A DNA stretch of 64,000 nucleotides from Bradyrhizobium frederickii. Its GTDB lineage: Bacteria; Pseudomonadota; Alphaproteobacteria; Rhizobiales; Xanthobacteraceae. The notes beneath the pieces were generated by a model that saw nothing but the letters and a program-made list of their open reading frames with translations, made no database searches and was not told the origin of the DNA. Of this stretch, positions 43,057 through 52,196 are shown in pieces (within the stretch, counting starts at the first letter, position 1; the number at the start of each line of letters is the position of its first letter). The stretch lies in contig NZ_SPQS01000005.1 in NCBI RefSeq assembly GCF_004570865.1, positions 1-64,000 of the forward strand, read 5' to 3'. Both the position numbers and the translations under genes were made by a program.

Positions 43057-43796
43057 GCGCGGTGCTGGAAGTCTCGGAGATCAAGAAGAATTTCGGCGGC
43101 ATCAGCGCCGTCGACGGCGTTTCCTTCGACGTGCGCGAGGGCGAGATCCTCGGCCTGATCGGCCCGAACGGCTGCGGCAAGTCGACCCTGTTCAACTGCA
43201 TTCTCGGCCAGCTCACGCCCTCGGGCGGCGAGGTCAAGCTCGACGGCAAGGTCGTCACCGGTCTGCGCCCCGCCGAGCTCAACAAGCTCGGCGTCAGCCG
43301 CACCTTTCAGCTGTTGCAGGTCTTCCCGAAGCTCTCGGTGCGCGAGAACCTGATCCTGGCGGGCCAGGAGCACCAGGGCAGCATGGCCTCGCGCCTGGTC
43401 GGCCGCTCCGATGCCGGGCTGACCGAGGCCGCCAACCAGATGATCGGCTTCTTCAAGCTCGATCATCTCGCCGACGAGCCGGCCGGCGGCCTGTCCTATG
43501 GCCAGCAGAAGTTGCTCGACGCCGCCATGGCCTTCATGGGCGGCCCGCGCCTCGTGCTGCTCGACGAGCCCGCCGGCGGCGTCAACCCGTCGATGCTGAC
43601 GGACCTCAAGGAGCGCCTGGTGGCGATCAACCGCGAGAAGAACGCCACCTTCGTCGTGATCGAGCACAACATGGAGTTCGTGATGTCGCTGTGCTCGCGC
43701 GTCATGGTGATGGCGGAAGGCAAGGTGCTGGCGATGGGACGCCCCGACGAGGTCCGCAAGAACCCCGCCGTGATCGAAGCCTATCTCGGACATTAG
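43053..43796 (+). CDS. livG: Liv-type ABC ATP-binding protein (LivG) of the shikimate operon
   Basis: A 247-residue ATPase with Walker A GPNGCGKST, signature LSYGQQKLL and Walker B LVLLDEPAGGVNP. The N-terminus MSAVLEVSEIKKNFGG is the usual LivG beginning. Start at the ATG overlapping the livM stop. A longer frame from 42876 lies inside livM and is not used. Confidence 0.93.
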   Translation: MSAVLEVSEIKKNFGGISAVDGVSFDVREGEILGLIGPNGCGKSTLFNCILGQLTPSGGEVKLDGKVVTGLRPAELNKLGVSRTFQLLQVFPKLSVRENLILAGQEHQGSMASRLVGRSDAGLTEAANQMIGFFKLDHLADEPAGGLSYGQQKLLDAAMAFMGGPRLVLLDEPAGGVNPSMLTDLKERLVAINREKNATFVVIEHNMEFVMSLCSRVMVMAEGKVLAMGRPDEVRKNPAVIEAYLGH

Positions 43797-43808
43797 GGAG
43801 AGCGAGCC

Positions 43809-44546
43809 ATGAGCGACCCGATCCTCTCGGTTCACAATCTCGTCGGCGGCTACGGCAAGATGACGATCTTGAACGGCACGACGTTTTCGGTGCCGCCGGC
43901 GACCATCACCACCATCATCGGCCCCAATGGCGCCGGCAAATCCACCGTGTTCAAGGCGATCTTCGGCCTGCTCAGGCTGCGCGAGGGCAAGATTAGCTTT
44001 GCCGGCCGCGACGTCACCAATTTGAGCCAGCGCGCGCTGCTCAATGCCGGCATCTGCTACGTGCCGCAGGGCCGCAACATCTTCCCCGAGCTGTCGGTGC
44101 GCCACAATGTCGAGCTCGGCGGCGTCGCGGCCGAGAAGGGTCTCGACCTGCCGAAGCGGATCGAGGCGGCGCTCGACCTGTTTCCGGCGCTGCGGCGGAA
44201 GTCGACGCAGCAGGCCTCGACATTGTCCGGCGGCGAGCAGAAGCAGCTCGAGATCGCCCGCTCGCTGCTGCTCGAACCCAAGCTGGTGCTGGTCGACGAG
44301 CCCTCGATCGGCCTGTCGCCGCTGATGGTGCAGCAGACCTTCGATATCCTCAAGAGCTTGCGCAGCCGTGGCGTCACCATCCTGATGATCGAGCAGAATG
44401 CGCGGTCGGCGCTGGAAATCTCCGACATCGGCATCGTGCTCGAGCTGGGCCAGACCCGCATGGTCGACGACGCCAAGCGCATTTTGAACGATCCGCGGAT
44501 CGGCCAGCTCTTCCTCGGCGGCGCGATGGAGGAGAGTGCGGCATGA
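43809..44546 (+). CDS. livF: Liv-type ABC ATP-binding protein (LivF) of the shikimate operon
   Basis: A 245-residue ATPase: Walker A GPNGAGKST, signature LSGGEQKQL, Walker B LVLVDEPSIGLSP. GGGAGAG lies upstream of the ATG. Overlaps the Gfo/Idh gene by four bases at its 3' end, linking transport and catabolic genes in one transcript. Confidence 0.93.
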   Translation: MSDPILSVHNLVGGYGKMTILNGTTFSVPPATITTIIGPNGAGKSTVFKAIFGLLRLREGKISFAGRDVTNLSQRALLNAGICYVPQGRNIFPELSVRHNVELGGVAAEKGLDLPKRIEAALDLFPALRRKSTQQASTLSGGEQKQLEIARSLLLEPKLVLVDEPSIGLSPLMVQQTFDILKSLRSRGVTILMIEQNARSALEISDIGIVLELGQTRMVDDAKRILNDPRIGQLFLGGAMEESAA

Positions 44547-45601
44547 GCGCGGCTATGCGCATCGCCGTGGCCGGCGCCGGCCTGATCGGCCGCCGCCATA
44601 TCGAGCTGATCGCGGCATTCGAGGGCTGCGAGCTCGCCGGCATCGCCGATCCCTCGCCCGCCGCGAAGGATCATGCACTGGCGCACAACGTGCCTTGCTA
44701 TTCCGATCATCGCGCGCTGCTGGCACAGGAGAAGCCGGACGGCCTCGTCATCGCCTCGCCCAACACGCTGCATTTGCCGATGGCCCTTGATTGCGCCGCG
44801 GCGGGCGTTCCGGCGCTGATCGAGAAGCCGGTGACCGAGACGGTTGCCACCGCGCAGCGCCTGTGCGACGCGGTGAGGCGCACCGGCGTGCCGATGCTGG
44901 TCGGTCACCACCGGCGGCACAATCCGATCATCAAGTCGGCCCGCGAGACGGTGGCAAGCGGCAAGCTCGGCCAGCTCACCGCAGTGGCCGGACTGTGGCT
45001 GCTGAAGAAGCCGGACGATTATTTCGAAGTCGCCTGGCGGCGTGAGGCGGGCGGCGGTCCGCTGCTGATCAATTTGATTCACGACATCGACAATCTCCGC
45101 TTCATCTGCGGCGAGATCGTCGAGGTGCAGGCGCTGACCTCGAACAAGGTGCGTGGCTTCGCCGTCGAGGACACCGCGGCGCTCCTGCTGCGTTTCGCCA
45201 ACGGCGCCCTCGGCACGGTGACCGTGTCGGATGCGACGCCGGCACCATGGAGCTGGGAACTCACGTCGGGCGAGAACGCGGTCTATCCCAGACAGGACCA
45301 GCCCTGTTACGTCTTCGCCGGAACCAGCGGCTCCCTCTCGGTGCCGACCATGGAGCTGTGGTCGTATCGACAAGATCCCGGCTGGCACGCGCCGCTGGTC
45401 CGCGAGCCCGCCGCATTCTCGGCTTACGATCCGCTCGCCGAGCAGCTTCGGCATTTCCTGGCCGTGATCGCCGGCCGCGAGCAGCCTCTGATTTCGGTCG
45501 AGGATGCAATGGGCACGCTCGCCGTCGTCGAGGCCGTCGGCGAAGCGGCGCGCACGGGACAAAAGATCTCGCCGGGGCAGATCATGGAGCAGGCCGCATG
45601 A
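44543..45601 (+). CDS. Gfo/Idh/MocA-family oxidoreductase
   Basis: A 352-residue NAD(P)-dependent dehydrogenase. The Rossmann loop GAGLIGRRH is at residues 11-19; the family catalytic motif EKPVTET follows near residue 94 and a GGGPLLINLIHDIDNLRFI segment carries the later D/H residues. It is fused by four-base overlaps to livF upstream and the QuiC-type gene downstream, so it likely oxidises a hydroaromatic (for example quinate or a related cyclitol acid) before dehydration. Exact substrate unknown. Confidence 0.88.
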   Translation: MSAAMRIAVAGAGLIGRRHIELIAAFEGCELAGIADPSPAAKDHALAHNVPCYSDHRALLAQEKPDGLVIASPNTLHLPMALDCAAAGVPALIEKPVTETVATAQRLCDAVRRTGVPMLVGHHRRHNPIIKSARETVASGKLGQLTAVAGLWLLKKPDDYFEVAWRREAGGGPLLINLIHDIDNLRFICGEIVEVQALTSNKVRGFAVEDTAALLLRFANGALGTVTVSDATPAPWSWELTSGENAVYPRQDQPCYVFAGTSGSLSVPTMELWSYRQDPGWHAPLVREPAAFSAYDPLAEQLRHFLAVIAGREQPLISVEDAMGTLAVVEAVGEAARTGQKISPGQIMEQAA

Positions 45602-47469
45602 ACAAGCGCTCGATCGCCACCGTCTCGCTCTCCGGCAGCCTGGACGAAAAGCTCCGCGCCATCGCGGCCGCCGGCTTCGACGCGGTCGAGATCTTCGAGA
45701 ACGATCTGTTGTCGTTCGGCGCAAGCCCGCGCGACATCGCAAAGCTCTGCCGCGATCTCAACCTGACGATCTGCGCGTTCCAGCCGTTCCGCGATTTCGA
45801 GGGCATGCCCGAGCCGCAGCGCTCGCGCAACCTCGCCCGCGCGGAGCGAAAGTTCGATCTGATGCAGGAGCTCGGCACTGATCTCCTGCTGATCTGCTCC
45901 AACGTCTCGCCCGCCTCGCTCGGCGGCATCGACCGCGCCGCGGACGATCTTCGCGAGCTGGGCGAACGCGCGGCCAAGCGCTCCTTGCGCGTCGGCTACG
46001 AGGCGCTGGCCTGGGGCCGCCATGTCAGCGACTATCGCGACGCCTGGGAGATCGTGCGGCGCGCCGATCATGCCGCGATCGGCATCATCCTCGACAGCTT
46101 TCACGCGCTGGCACCCGGATTTCCCACCCGCGCGATGGCCTCGATCCCCGGCGACAAGATCTTCCTGGTGCAGCTTGCGGACGCGCCCAAGCTCGAGCTC
46201 GACATCCTGTCGTGGAGCCGGCACTTCCGCTCCTTCCCCGGCCAGGGCGATCTGCCGGTCGTTGAATTCATGGCCGCGATCGCCGCGACCGGCTATGCCG
46301 GGCCGCTGTCGCTGGAGATCTTCAACGACCAGTTCCGCGCCGGCTCGGCCGCGCAGACCGCGCTCGACGGCCTGCGCTCGCTGATCCTGCTGGAAGACCA
46401 GCTAGCGCCGGATTGGCCGAAATTCGCCGCCGAGCCGCTGGCGCCGAAGGCGAAGAGCCGCGGCACCGGGTTCATCGAGTTTGCCGTCAACGAGACCAAG
46501 GCCGGCGATCTCGCCCGCCTGTTTTCCCAGCTCGGCTTCCGCAAGACCGGCGCGCATCGCAGCAAGGCGGTGGAGCGCTGGTCGCAGGGCAAGGTCGAGC
46601 TCGTCATCAACAGCGAGACCGACGGTTTTGCCCATTCCCATTACGTCACCCACGGCCCCGGCGTCTGCGCCATCGCGCTCGACGTCGACAATGCGGGTCT
46701 CGCGATGCAGCGTGCCGAGATGCTGAAGGCGCGCACCTTCTACCAGCCGGTCGGACCGGGCGAGCTGGAGATTCCCGCGATCCACGGCGTCGGCGGCAGC
46801 CTGCTCTATTTCCTGGATCAGGCCGGCAAGAACTGGGACACCGATTTCGAGGCGATCGCGGGCAACGCAGACAAGGACGCGCTGCTCGCCGTCGATCACA
46901 TCGCGCAGACGATGCCCTACGACGAGATGCTGTCCTGGCTGTTGTTCTACACCGGCATCCTCGACCTGAAGCGGTTGCCGCAGATGGAGATCGCCGACCC
47001 CAGGGGCCTCGTGCAGAGCCAGGCCATCGTCAACGCCGACCAGAGCCTGCGCTTCGTGCTCAACGGCTCCTCCGCCAACCGCACGCTGCCGGCGCGCTTC
47101 ATCTCGGAATTTTTCGGATCAGGCGTGCAGCACGTCGCGTTCTCTTGCAGCGACATCTTCACGACGGTAGCGGAGATGCGCAGCCGCGGCGCGGATTTTC
47201 TCGATATCCCTGACAATTACTACGATGACATCGAAGCCAAATACGACCTCGCGCCCGAGCTGATGGCGCAGCTGCGTGCCAACCACATCCTCTACGACCG
47301 TGAGGGCGACGGCGAGTTCTTCCAGGTCTACACCCACATCTTCGACGAGCGCTTCTTCTTCGAGATCGTCGAGCGGCGGAGCTATCAGGGCTTTGGCGCG
47401 GCCAATGCCGCCATCAGGCTGGCGGCGCAAGCGCGCGAGGTGAGGCCGATGAGCATGCCGCGGGCGTGA
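45598..47469 (+). CDS. quiC: 3-dehydroshikimate dehydratase with VOC/HPPD-like domain (QuiC-type)
   Basis: A 623-residue fusion. The N-terminal TIM barrel (about 1-270) carries the metal ligands expected for 3-dehydroshikimate dehydratase: E135 (GYEALAWG), D166 (ILDSFHA), Q192 (FLVQLAD) and E240 (LSLEIFND), giving protocatechuate. The C-terminal half resembles 4-hydroxyphenylpyruvate dioxygenase and keeps a possible metal triad H434 (AVDHIAQ), H512 (VQHVAFS) and E589 (FFFEIVE). Such fusions are known from Pseudomonas QuiC1. Start at the ATG overlapping the Gfo/Idh stop. Last gene of the operon, ending 57 nt before a family C repeat. Confidence 0.9.
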   Translation: MNKRSIATVSLSGSLDEKLRAIAAAGFDAVEIFENDLLSFGASPRDIAKLCRDLNLTICAFQPFRDFEGMPEPQRSRNLARAERKFDLMQELGTDLLLICSNVSPASLGGIDRAADDLRELGERAAKRSLRVGYEALAWGRHVSDYRDAWEIVRRADHAAIGIILDSFHALAPGFPTRAMASIPGDKIFLVQLADAPKLELDILSWSRHFRSFPGQGDLPVVEFMAAIAATGYAGPLSLEIFNDQFRAGSAAQTALDGLRSLILLEDQLAPDWPKFAAEPLAPKAKSRGTGFIEFAVNETKAGDLARLFSQLGFRKTGAHRSKAVERWSQGKVELVINSETDGFAHSHYVTHGPGVCAIALDVDNAGLAMQRAEMLKARTFYQPVGPGELEIPAIHGVGGSLLYFLDQAGKNWDTDFEAIAGNADKDALLAVDHIAQTMPYDEMLSWLLFYTGILDLKRLPQMEIADPRGLVQSQAIVNADQSLRFVLNGSSANRTLPARFISEFFGSGVQHVAFSCSDIFTTVAEMRSRGADFLDIPDNYYDDIEAKYDLAPELMAQLRANHILYDREGDGEFFQVYTHIFDERFFFEIVERRSYQGFGAANAAIRLAAQAREVRPMSMPRA

Positions 47470-47525
47470 CGGTCTTTCCCTCTCCCCTGTGGTGTTTCTC
47501 TCCGCGAGACCGGAATCGTAGGAAT

Positions 47526-47650
47526 CGTAGGGTGGGCAAAGGCGCGCTTGCGCCGTGCCCACCATCTCTCAATGATTGATAAGAATGGTGGGCACGCTTC
47601 CGCCGTCGCTCTTCGAGCTATGGCGGACAAGTCGCTTTGCCCACCCTACG
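47526..47650. repeat. family C palindromic repeat, long copy
   Basis: CGTAGGGTGGGCAAAG at the left and CTTTGCCCACCCTACG at the right, as at 490 and 58892, but this copy is 125 bp with extra middle sequence (GCCGTCGCTCTTCGAGC). Lies between the convergent quiC and binding-protein genes. Confidence 0.85.
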
Positions 47651-47704
47651 ATACTTACAATTGAGGGGGCAGAAGAGCCCCCTCATCCGGTAGCTACACC
47701 GCCC

Positions 47705-48877
47705 TCACTTCATCTTGCACTTGTCGTGGAAGCGATCCTGGTCGTTCTCGACGATGGTGGCGACCGTCTTCAGCGCGAGCTGGCCTTCGGAATCCTTGAC
47801 CACGTCCTGCAGGTAGAAGCTCTGGATCGGGATGTGATTGTTGCCGAACTTGAACGCGCCGCGCACCGACTTGAAGTTGGCCTTCTCCATCTCGGCCTTC
47901 ATCTCGTCCTTCTTCGAAGTGTCACCTTTCACGGCGTCGACGGCGCTGTTGATCAGGTTCGCGGCGTCATAGGACTGCGCACCGTAGAAGGTCGGGCGCA
48001 GGCCGGGATACTTCTTGCGGTAGTCGGCGACGAAGCGCTTGTTCTGCTCGTTGGGCAGGTCGTTGACCCATTGCTGCGCGCCGGGCACTCCGAGCGCGTT
48101 CTCCTTCTGCAGCGGCAGCGACAGCTCGTCGACGGTGAAGGCGGTGTAGAGCGGCATCGTGCTCTTCAGGCCGGCCTGCGCATATTGATTGAGGAACTGC
48201 ACGCCGGCGGCACCGGGGTAGAACACGAAGATCGACTCGGCGCCGGAGGCGCGCGCCTTGGAGAGCTCGGCGGAGAAGTCGAGCTGGCTCGGCCACACCG
48301 TGTATTCCTCACCCACGACCTGGCCCTTGAAGGTGCTCTTGACGCCGGCCAGCATGTCCTTGCCGGCGGCGTAGTTCGGGCCGATCAGGAACACCGACTT
48401 GACGCCCTTCTGGTTCATGTAGGTGCCGACCGCCTGCGGGGTCTGGTCGTTCTGCCAGGAGGTCGAAAACACGTAAGGCGAGCACAGCTCGCCCGCGAGC
48501 TGCGACGGTCCGGCATTGGCCGAGATCATGAAGGTCTTCGAATCGACCGCGGTCTTGAGCGAGGCGAGCAGCACGTTCGACCAGATATAGCCGACGATGA
48601 AGTCGACCTTGTCCGACTGCACCAGTTTCTCGGTCTTCTGCTTGCCGACGTCGGGCTTCTGCCCGTCGTCCTCGTAGATCACCTCCACCGGCTTGCCGCC
48701 CATCTTGCGGCCGAGGTGATCGAGCGCGAGCTCGAAGGAATTACGCATATCGTTGCCGATCACGGCGGTCGGGCCGCTGAACGTCGAAACGAAACCGATC
48801 TTGATGGTGTCGCCGGCGAAAGCCGGGCTCGCCAGCACCAGCGCCGCTGCGCCCGCCAGCCAGAATGCCGTCTTCAT
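47705..48877 (-). CDS. Liv-type periplasmic binding protein, aromatic-acid-like
   Basis: A 390-residue receptor without adjacent permease or ATPase genes. The signal peptide (MKTAFWLAGAAALVLASPAF) is cleaved near AFA-GD; the mature start GDTIKIGFVSTFSGPTAVIG is typical. The TFYGAQSYDAANLINSAVDA region is as in aromatic-acid-binding members of the family. AGGAGGGG precedes the ATG at 48877; a GTG two codons upstream is less well spaced. It could serve the orphan livHMGF at 31.8-35.1 kb. Followed by a family C repeat. Confidence 0.88.
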   Translation of the reverse strand: MKTAFWLAGAAALVLASPAFAGDTIKIGFVSTFSGPTAVIGNDMRNSFELALDHLGRKMGGKPVEVIYEDDGQKPDVGKQKTEKLVQSDKVDFIVGYIWSNVLLASLKTAVDSKTFMISANAGPSQLAGELCSPYVFSTSWQNDQTPQAVGTYMNQKGVKSVFLIGPNYAAGKDMLAGVKSTFKGQVVGEEYTVWPSQLDFSAELSKARASGAESIFVFYPGAAGVQFLNQYAQAGLKSTMPLYTAFTVDELSLPLQKENALGVPGAQQWVNDLPNEQNKRFVADYRKKYPGLRPTFYGAQSYDAANLINSAVDAVKGDTSKKDEMKAEMEKANFKSVRGAFKFGNNHIPIQSFYLQDVVKDSEGQLALKTVATIVENDQDRFHDKCKMK

Positions 48878-49184
48878 AATCACTCCCCTCCTTATGATTG
48901 AGCCCGCAAGCGGGGTGATCGCCGCCCCGGGCCTTCTCTATTGAACGCAAAATCTGTCGAGCCGCCAATGGCTCAGCGCCCGCTCCTGCACCATATTTCG
49001 CCCGGATTGGCGATGGCAAGAAATATAATTCTACTCGCTTGGGCCAAGGCTGGTCGGGGCTGCGGCGCTTTTTCGCGCCGGAACGATACATGCGGCCTAT
49101 GCGGCGATTGATGACGGCTATTGGACGGCACCGCACAATCGGCACTTAAATGAGGAAGAGCAGCAGCAAGATTCGAGGATCCAC

Positions 49185-50447
49185 ATGGCCGCACATCCCC
49201 ATCGCGTCGTCATCGTCGGTGCCGGCTTCGGCGGGCTGGAGGCGACCTACCGGCTCGCGGGCACGCCGGTCGAGATCACGCTGATCGACCGCCGCAACCA
49301 TCATCTGTTTCAGCCGCTGCTCTACCAGGTCGCGACCGCCTCGCTCGCAACTAGCGAGATCGCCTGGCCGATCCGCCATCTCATGCGCGACCGGCCCGAG
49401 GTGACGACGCTGTTCGCGACCGTGAGCGGCGTCGATGCGGCACGACGTTGCGTGCTGATCGACGACGGCAGCGAGGTGCCCTACGACACGCTGGTGCTGG
49501 CGACCGGCGCGCGGCACGCCTATTTCGGCCACGACGAATGGGAGCAATGGGCGCCCGGGCTGAAGACGCTGGAGGATGCGACCACCTTGCGCCGTCACAT
49601 CCTGGTGGCGTTCGAGCGCGCCGAGCGCGAGACCGATCCGGCGAAGCGCGCGGCGCGGCTGACCTTCGTCATCGTCGGTGCCGGCCCGACCGGCGTCGAG
49701 CTCGCCGGCACCATCGCCGAAATGGCGCGCCATACGCTGCCCGGCGATTTCCGCAACATCGACACGACGAAAGCGCGGGTGGTGCTGATCGAGGCGGGGC
49801 CTCGCGTGCTCGCCGGCTTCGCCGACGACCTCTCGGCCTATGCGCAGGCGTCGCTGGAGAAGATCGGCGTCGAGGTCGTGCTGGGACAGGCCGTCACGGA
49901 GATCAACCGCGAGGGCGTCGTGTTCGGCGGCAAGCTGCTCGAAGCCAAGACCAGGATCTGGGCCGCCGGCGTGCGCGCCTCGCCCGCAGCCGAATGGCTG
50001 GGTGCACCCGCCGATCGCGCCGGACGCGTGCTGGTCGAGGCCGACCTCACCATCCCCGGCCATCCCGAGATCTTCGCGATCGGCGACACCGTCAGCATCA
50101 ACGCCTGGGACGGCAAGCCGGTGCCGGGCATCGCGCCGGCGGCCAAGCAGCAGGGCCGTCACGTCGCCGAGACCATCAAGGCCCGCCTGCGCGGCGCTGC
50201 GGCCGGCCCGTTCCGCTACAAGCACGCCGGCAGCCTGGCTCAGATCGGCAAGCGGCTCGCCGTCATCGATTTCGGCCGCTTCAAGCTGCGCGGCGCTATC
50301 GCGTGGTGGATCTGGGGCATCGCCCACATCTACTTCCTGATCGGCCTCCGCCACCGCCTCAGCGTCGCGCTGAGCTGGCTCTGGATCTACGCGCGGGATC
50401 AGCGCGCCGCGCGGTTGATCACGCAGGGGTCAAGCAAGGTGGTGTAA
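49185..50447 (+). CDS. ndh: type II NADH dehydrogenase (NDH-2)
   Basis: A 420-residue flavoprotein oxidising NADH and reducing quinone without proton pumping. FAD-binding GAGFGG lies at residues 12-17 and the NADH loop GAGPTGVELAG near 165. Quinone-site features include the ATA-S region (LLYQVATASLATSEIAWPIRH), and a C-terminal amphipathic stretch (WWIWGIAHIYFLIGLRHRLS) provides the membrane contact. Divergent from the binding-protein gene across a 300-nt region in which I see no other gene. Function assignment is family-level. Confidence 0.9.
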   Translation: MAAHPHRVVIVGAGFGGLEATYRLAGTPVEITLIDRRNHHLFQPLLYQVATASLATSEIAWPIRHLMRDRPEVTTLFATVSGVDAARRCVLIDDGSEVPYDTLVLATGARHAYFGHDEWEQWAPGLKTLEDATTLRRHILVAFERAERETDPAKRAARLTFVIVGAGPTGVELAGTIAEMARHTLPGDFRNIDTTKARVVLIEAGPRVLAGFADDLSAYAQASLEKIGVEVVLGQAVTEINREGVVFGGKLLEAKTRIWAAGVRASPAAEWLGAPADRAGRVLVEADLTIPGHPEIFAIGDTVSINAWDGKPVPGIAPAAKQQGRHVAETIKARLRGAAAGPFRYKHAGSLAQIGKRLAVIDFGRFKLRGAIAWWIWGIAHIYFLIGLRHRLSVALSWLWIYARDQRAARLITQGSSKVV

Positions 50448-50455
50448 GGGCTGCT

Positions 50456-50573
50456 CTCGTGTCCCGGACGCGGCGCGGCATGAAATGACGCGACGCAGAG
50501 CCGGGACCCAGGAGGCTGTGGGCCCCGGCTCAGCGGCGCAACGCTTCGCGCTGCACCGCGTCCGGGGCACGAG
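50456..50573. repeat. family A repeat, CGTCCGGGAC subtype
   Basis: CTCGTGTCCCGGACGCGGCG at the left and GCGTCCGGGGCACGAG at the right; same subtype as 9399 and 37677. Located between convergent ndh and a binding-protein gene. Confidence 0.8.
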
Positions 50574-50575
50574 AC

Positions 50576-51787
50576 CTACTTCACCAGCTCGCACCCGCCT
50601 TCCGCCAGCGGGCGGAAGGCCTGGTCGGCGGGAATCGTCGAGACCAGCTTATAATAATCGTACGGGTATTTCGACTCCTCCGGCTTCTTCACCTCGAACA
50701 AATACATCGGATGCACGACGCGGCCGTCCTGGCGGATCGTGGTGTCGCCGAACAATCTGTCCTTGCCCTTGAACTTCTTCATCTCGGGCACGGCGTCCTT
50801 GGCGTTGTCGCTGCCGGTCGCCGCGACGGCGTTGAGATAAGCGAGCGTCGAGGCATAGACGCCCGCTTGATTGCCGCTCGGCATCTTGCCGTTCATGCCG
50901 GGCCGCGCGGCGAAGCGCTTGGCGAAGGCGCGGGTGTCGTCGTTCATGTCCCAATAGAAGGCTTCCATGAGCTGCAAGCCCTGTGCGACCTTGATGCCCA
51001 TGCCGTGGATGTCGTTGATGAAGAGCAGGAAGGCGACGAGCTTCTGGCCGCTCTGCTGGATGCCGAACTCGGCGGCCTGCTTCACGGCGTTGATGGTGTC
51101 GCCGCCGGCATTGGCAAGGCCGATCACCCGGGCCTTCGAGCTCTGCGCCTGTAACAGGAAGGAGGCAAAGTCGGAGGTGCCGAGCGGATGCTTGGAGGAA
51201 CCCAGCACCTTGCCGCCATGGCTCTCGATGTATTTCTGCGCCTCGGCCTCGATGCCCTTGCCGAGGGCGTAGTCGACCGTGAGGAAGTACCAGTCCTTGC
51301 CGCCGCGCGACATCATCGCGGCCGCCGTGGTGTTGCCGGTGGCCCAGGTGTCGTTGACCCATTGGATGGTGTTGGGCGAGCAGGCCTTGCCGGTGAGATC
51401 GGAGCTTGCGGTCGACGACGCCAGGAACGTCATGCGGCTGTCGCGCAGCAGCGTGTTGATGGAAAGACCGACCGCCGAATTTGGCACGTCGACGATGGCA
51501 TCGACGCCTTCGACATCGAGCCATTTACGCGCAATGGCGTTGCCGACGTCGGCCTTGTTCTGGTGGTCGGCATAGACGATCTCGACCTTGATGTTCTTGC
51601 CGCCGCCGTTGAAGTCTTCCGCCGCCATGCGCGCGGCTTCCACCGAGCCCATGCCGTTGGTGTCCTGGAAGATGCCGGAGATGTCGTTGAGCACGCCGAC
51701 GCGCACGACGTTGTCGGAGATCTCGGCGCTCGCCGCGCCGGCAACCAGGCTCGCGGCCAGCGCGAGCGTCCACTTCAGATGTTTCAT
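50576..51787 (-). CDS. Liv-type periplasmic binding protein downstream of the CYP199A pair
   Basis: A 403-residue receptor with a signal peptide (MKHLKWTLALAASLVAGAAS, cleavage near ASA-EI) and mature start ISDNVVRVGVLNDISGIFQD. It follows the ferredoxin gene by 74 nt on the same strand, and P450, ferredoxin and receptor may form one operon, suggesting that it binds a para-substituted benzoate. No permease or ATPase lies beside it. The C-terminus ends GGCELVK. Confidence 0.88.
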   Translation of the reverse strand: MKHLKWTLALAASLVAGAASAEISDNVVRVGVLNDISGIFQDTNGMGSVEAARMAAEDFNGGGKNIKVEIVYADHQNKADVGNAIARKWLDVEGVDAIVDVPNSAVGLSINTLLRDSRMTFLASSTASSDLTGKACSPNTIQWVNDTWATGNTTAAAMMSRGGKDWYFLTVDYALGKGIEAEAQKYIESHGGKVLGSSKHPLGTSDFASFLLQAQSSKARVIGLANAGGDTINAVKQAAEFGIQQSGQKLVAFLLFINDIHGMGIKVAQGLQLMEAFYWDMNDDTRAFAKRFAARPGMNGKMPSGNQAGVYASTLAYLNAVAATGSDNAKDAVPEMKKFKGKDRLFGDTTIRQDGRVVHPMYLFEVKKPEESKYPYDYYKLVSTIPADQAFRPLAEGGCELVK

Positions 51788-51861
51788 GGTTCCCTTCCCT
51801 GTTGATGCGTTGCCGCACCGGCCGTTGCCGGAGCGGTTGAAAAATCGGTTGGCTTTGCAGG

Positions 51862-52185
51862 TCAGACCTGCCGCTCCGGCAGCTTCACGATGAGCCCGTC
51901 GCGCTCCGGCGTGATCCTGATCTGGCAGGACAGCCGGCTGTTCGGCCGCCGCTCGCTCGCGGTGCCGTCGAGCAGCGCATCCTCGTCGTCAGCCATATCA
52001 GGCAGGCGCGCGAGCCAGCTTTCATCGACATAGACGTGACAGGTCGCGCACATGGCGTTGCCGCCGCATTCGGCCAGAATGCCGTCGAGGCCGTGACGGG
52101 TCGCCGCCTGCATGGCGCTCTCTTCACCTGAGGTCTCGACGCGCTCGGACTTGCCGTCGGGGTGGATGAATGTGATGGCGGGCAT
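51862..52185 (-). CDS. [2Fe-2S] ferredoxin (palustrisredoxin-like)
   Basis: A 107-residue vertebrate-type ferredoxin delivering electrons to the adjacent P450. The cluster ligands C40, C46, C49 and C87 follow the C-x5-C-x2-C-x37-C pattern (AECGGNAMCATC; SCQI). It starts 11 nt after the P450 stop, so the two are co-expressed. It resembles the ferredoxin paired with CYP199A enzymes in Rhodopseudomonas. The FAD ferredoxin reductase is not in this window. GAGGAG precedes the ATG. Confidence 0.93.
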   Translation of the reverse strand: MPAITFIHPDGKSERVETSGEESAMQAATRHGLDGILAECGGNAMCATCHVYVDESWLARLPDMADDEDALLDGTASERRPNSRLSCQIRITPERDGLIVKLPERQV

Positions 52186-52196
52186 GAAGCTCCTCG

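Noticed and set aside
45247..45597. N-terminal extension of the QuiC-type gene to 45247
   Set aside because: This part lies inside the Gfo/Idh gene in another phase; the ATG overlapping the upstream stop gives the natural protein start.
48881..48883. GTG as start of the 47705 binding-protein gene
   Set aside because: The AGGAGGGG site is better spaced to the ATG at 48877, which also begins the signal peptide cleanly.
51862..52185. ferredoxin as the missing BoxA
   Set aside because: It is a 107-residue P450-type [2Fe-2S] protein 11 nt from a CYP199A gene; BoxA is a much larger flavoprotein with ferredoxin clusters.
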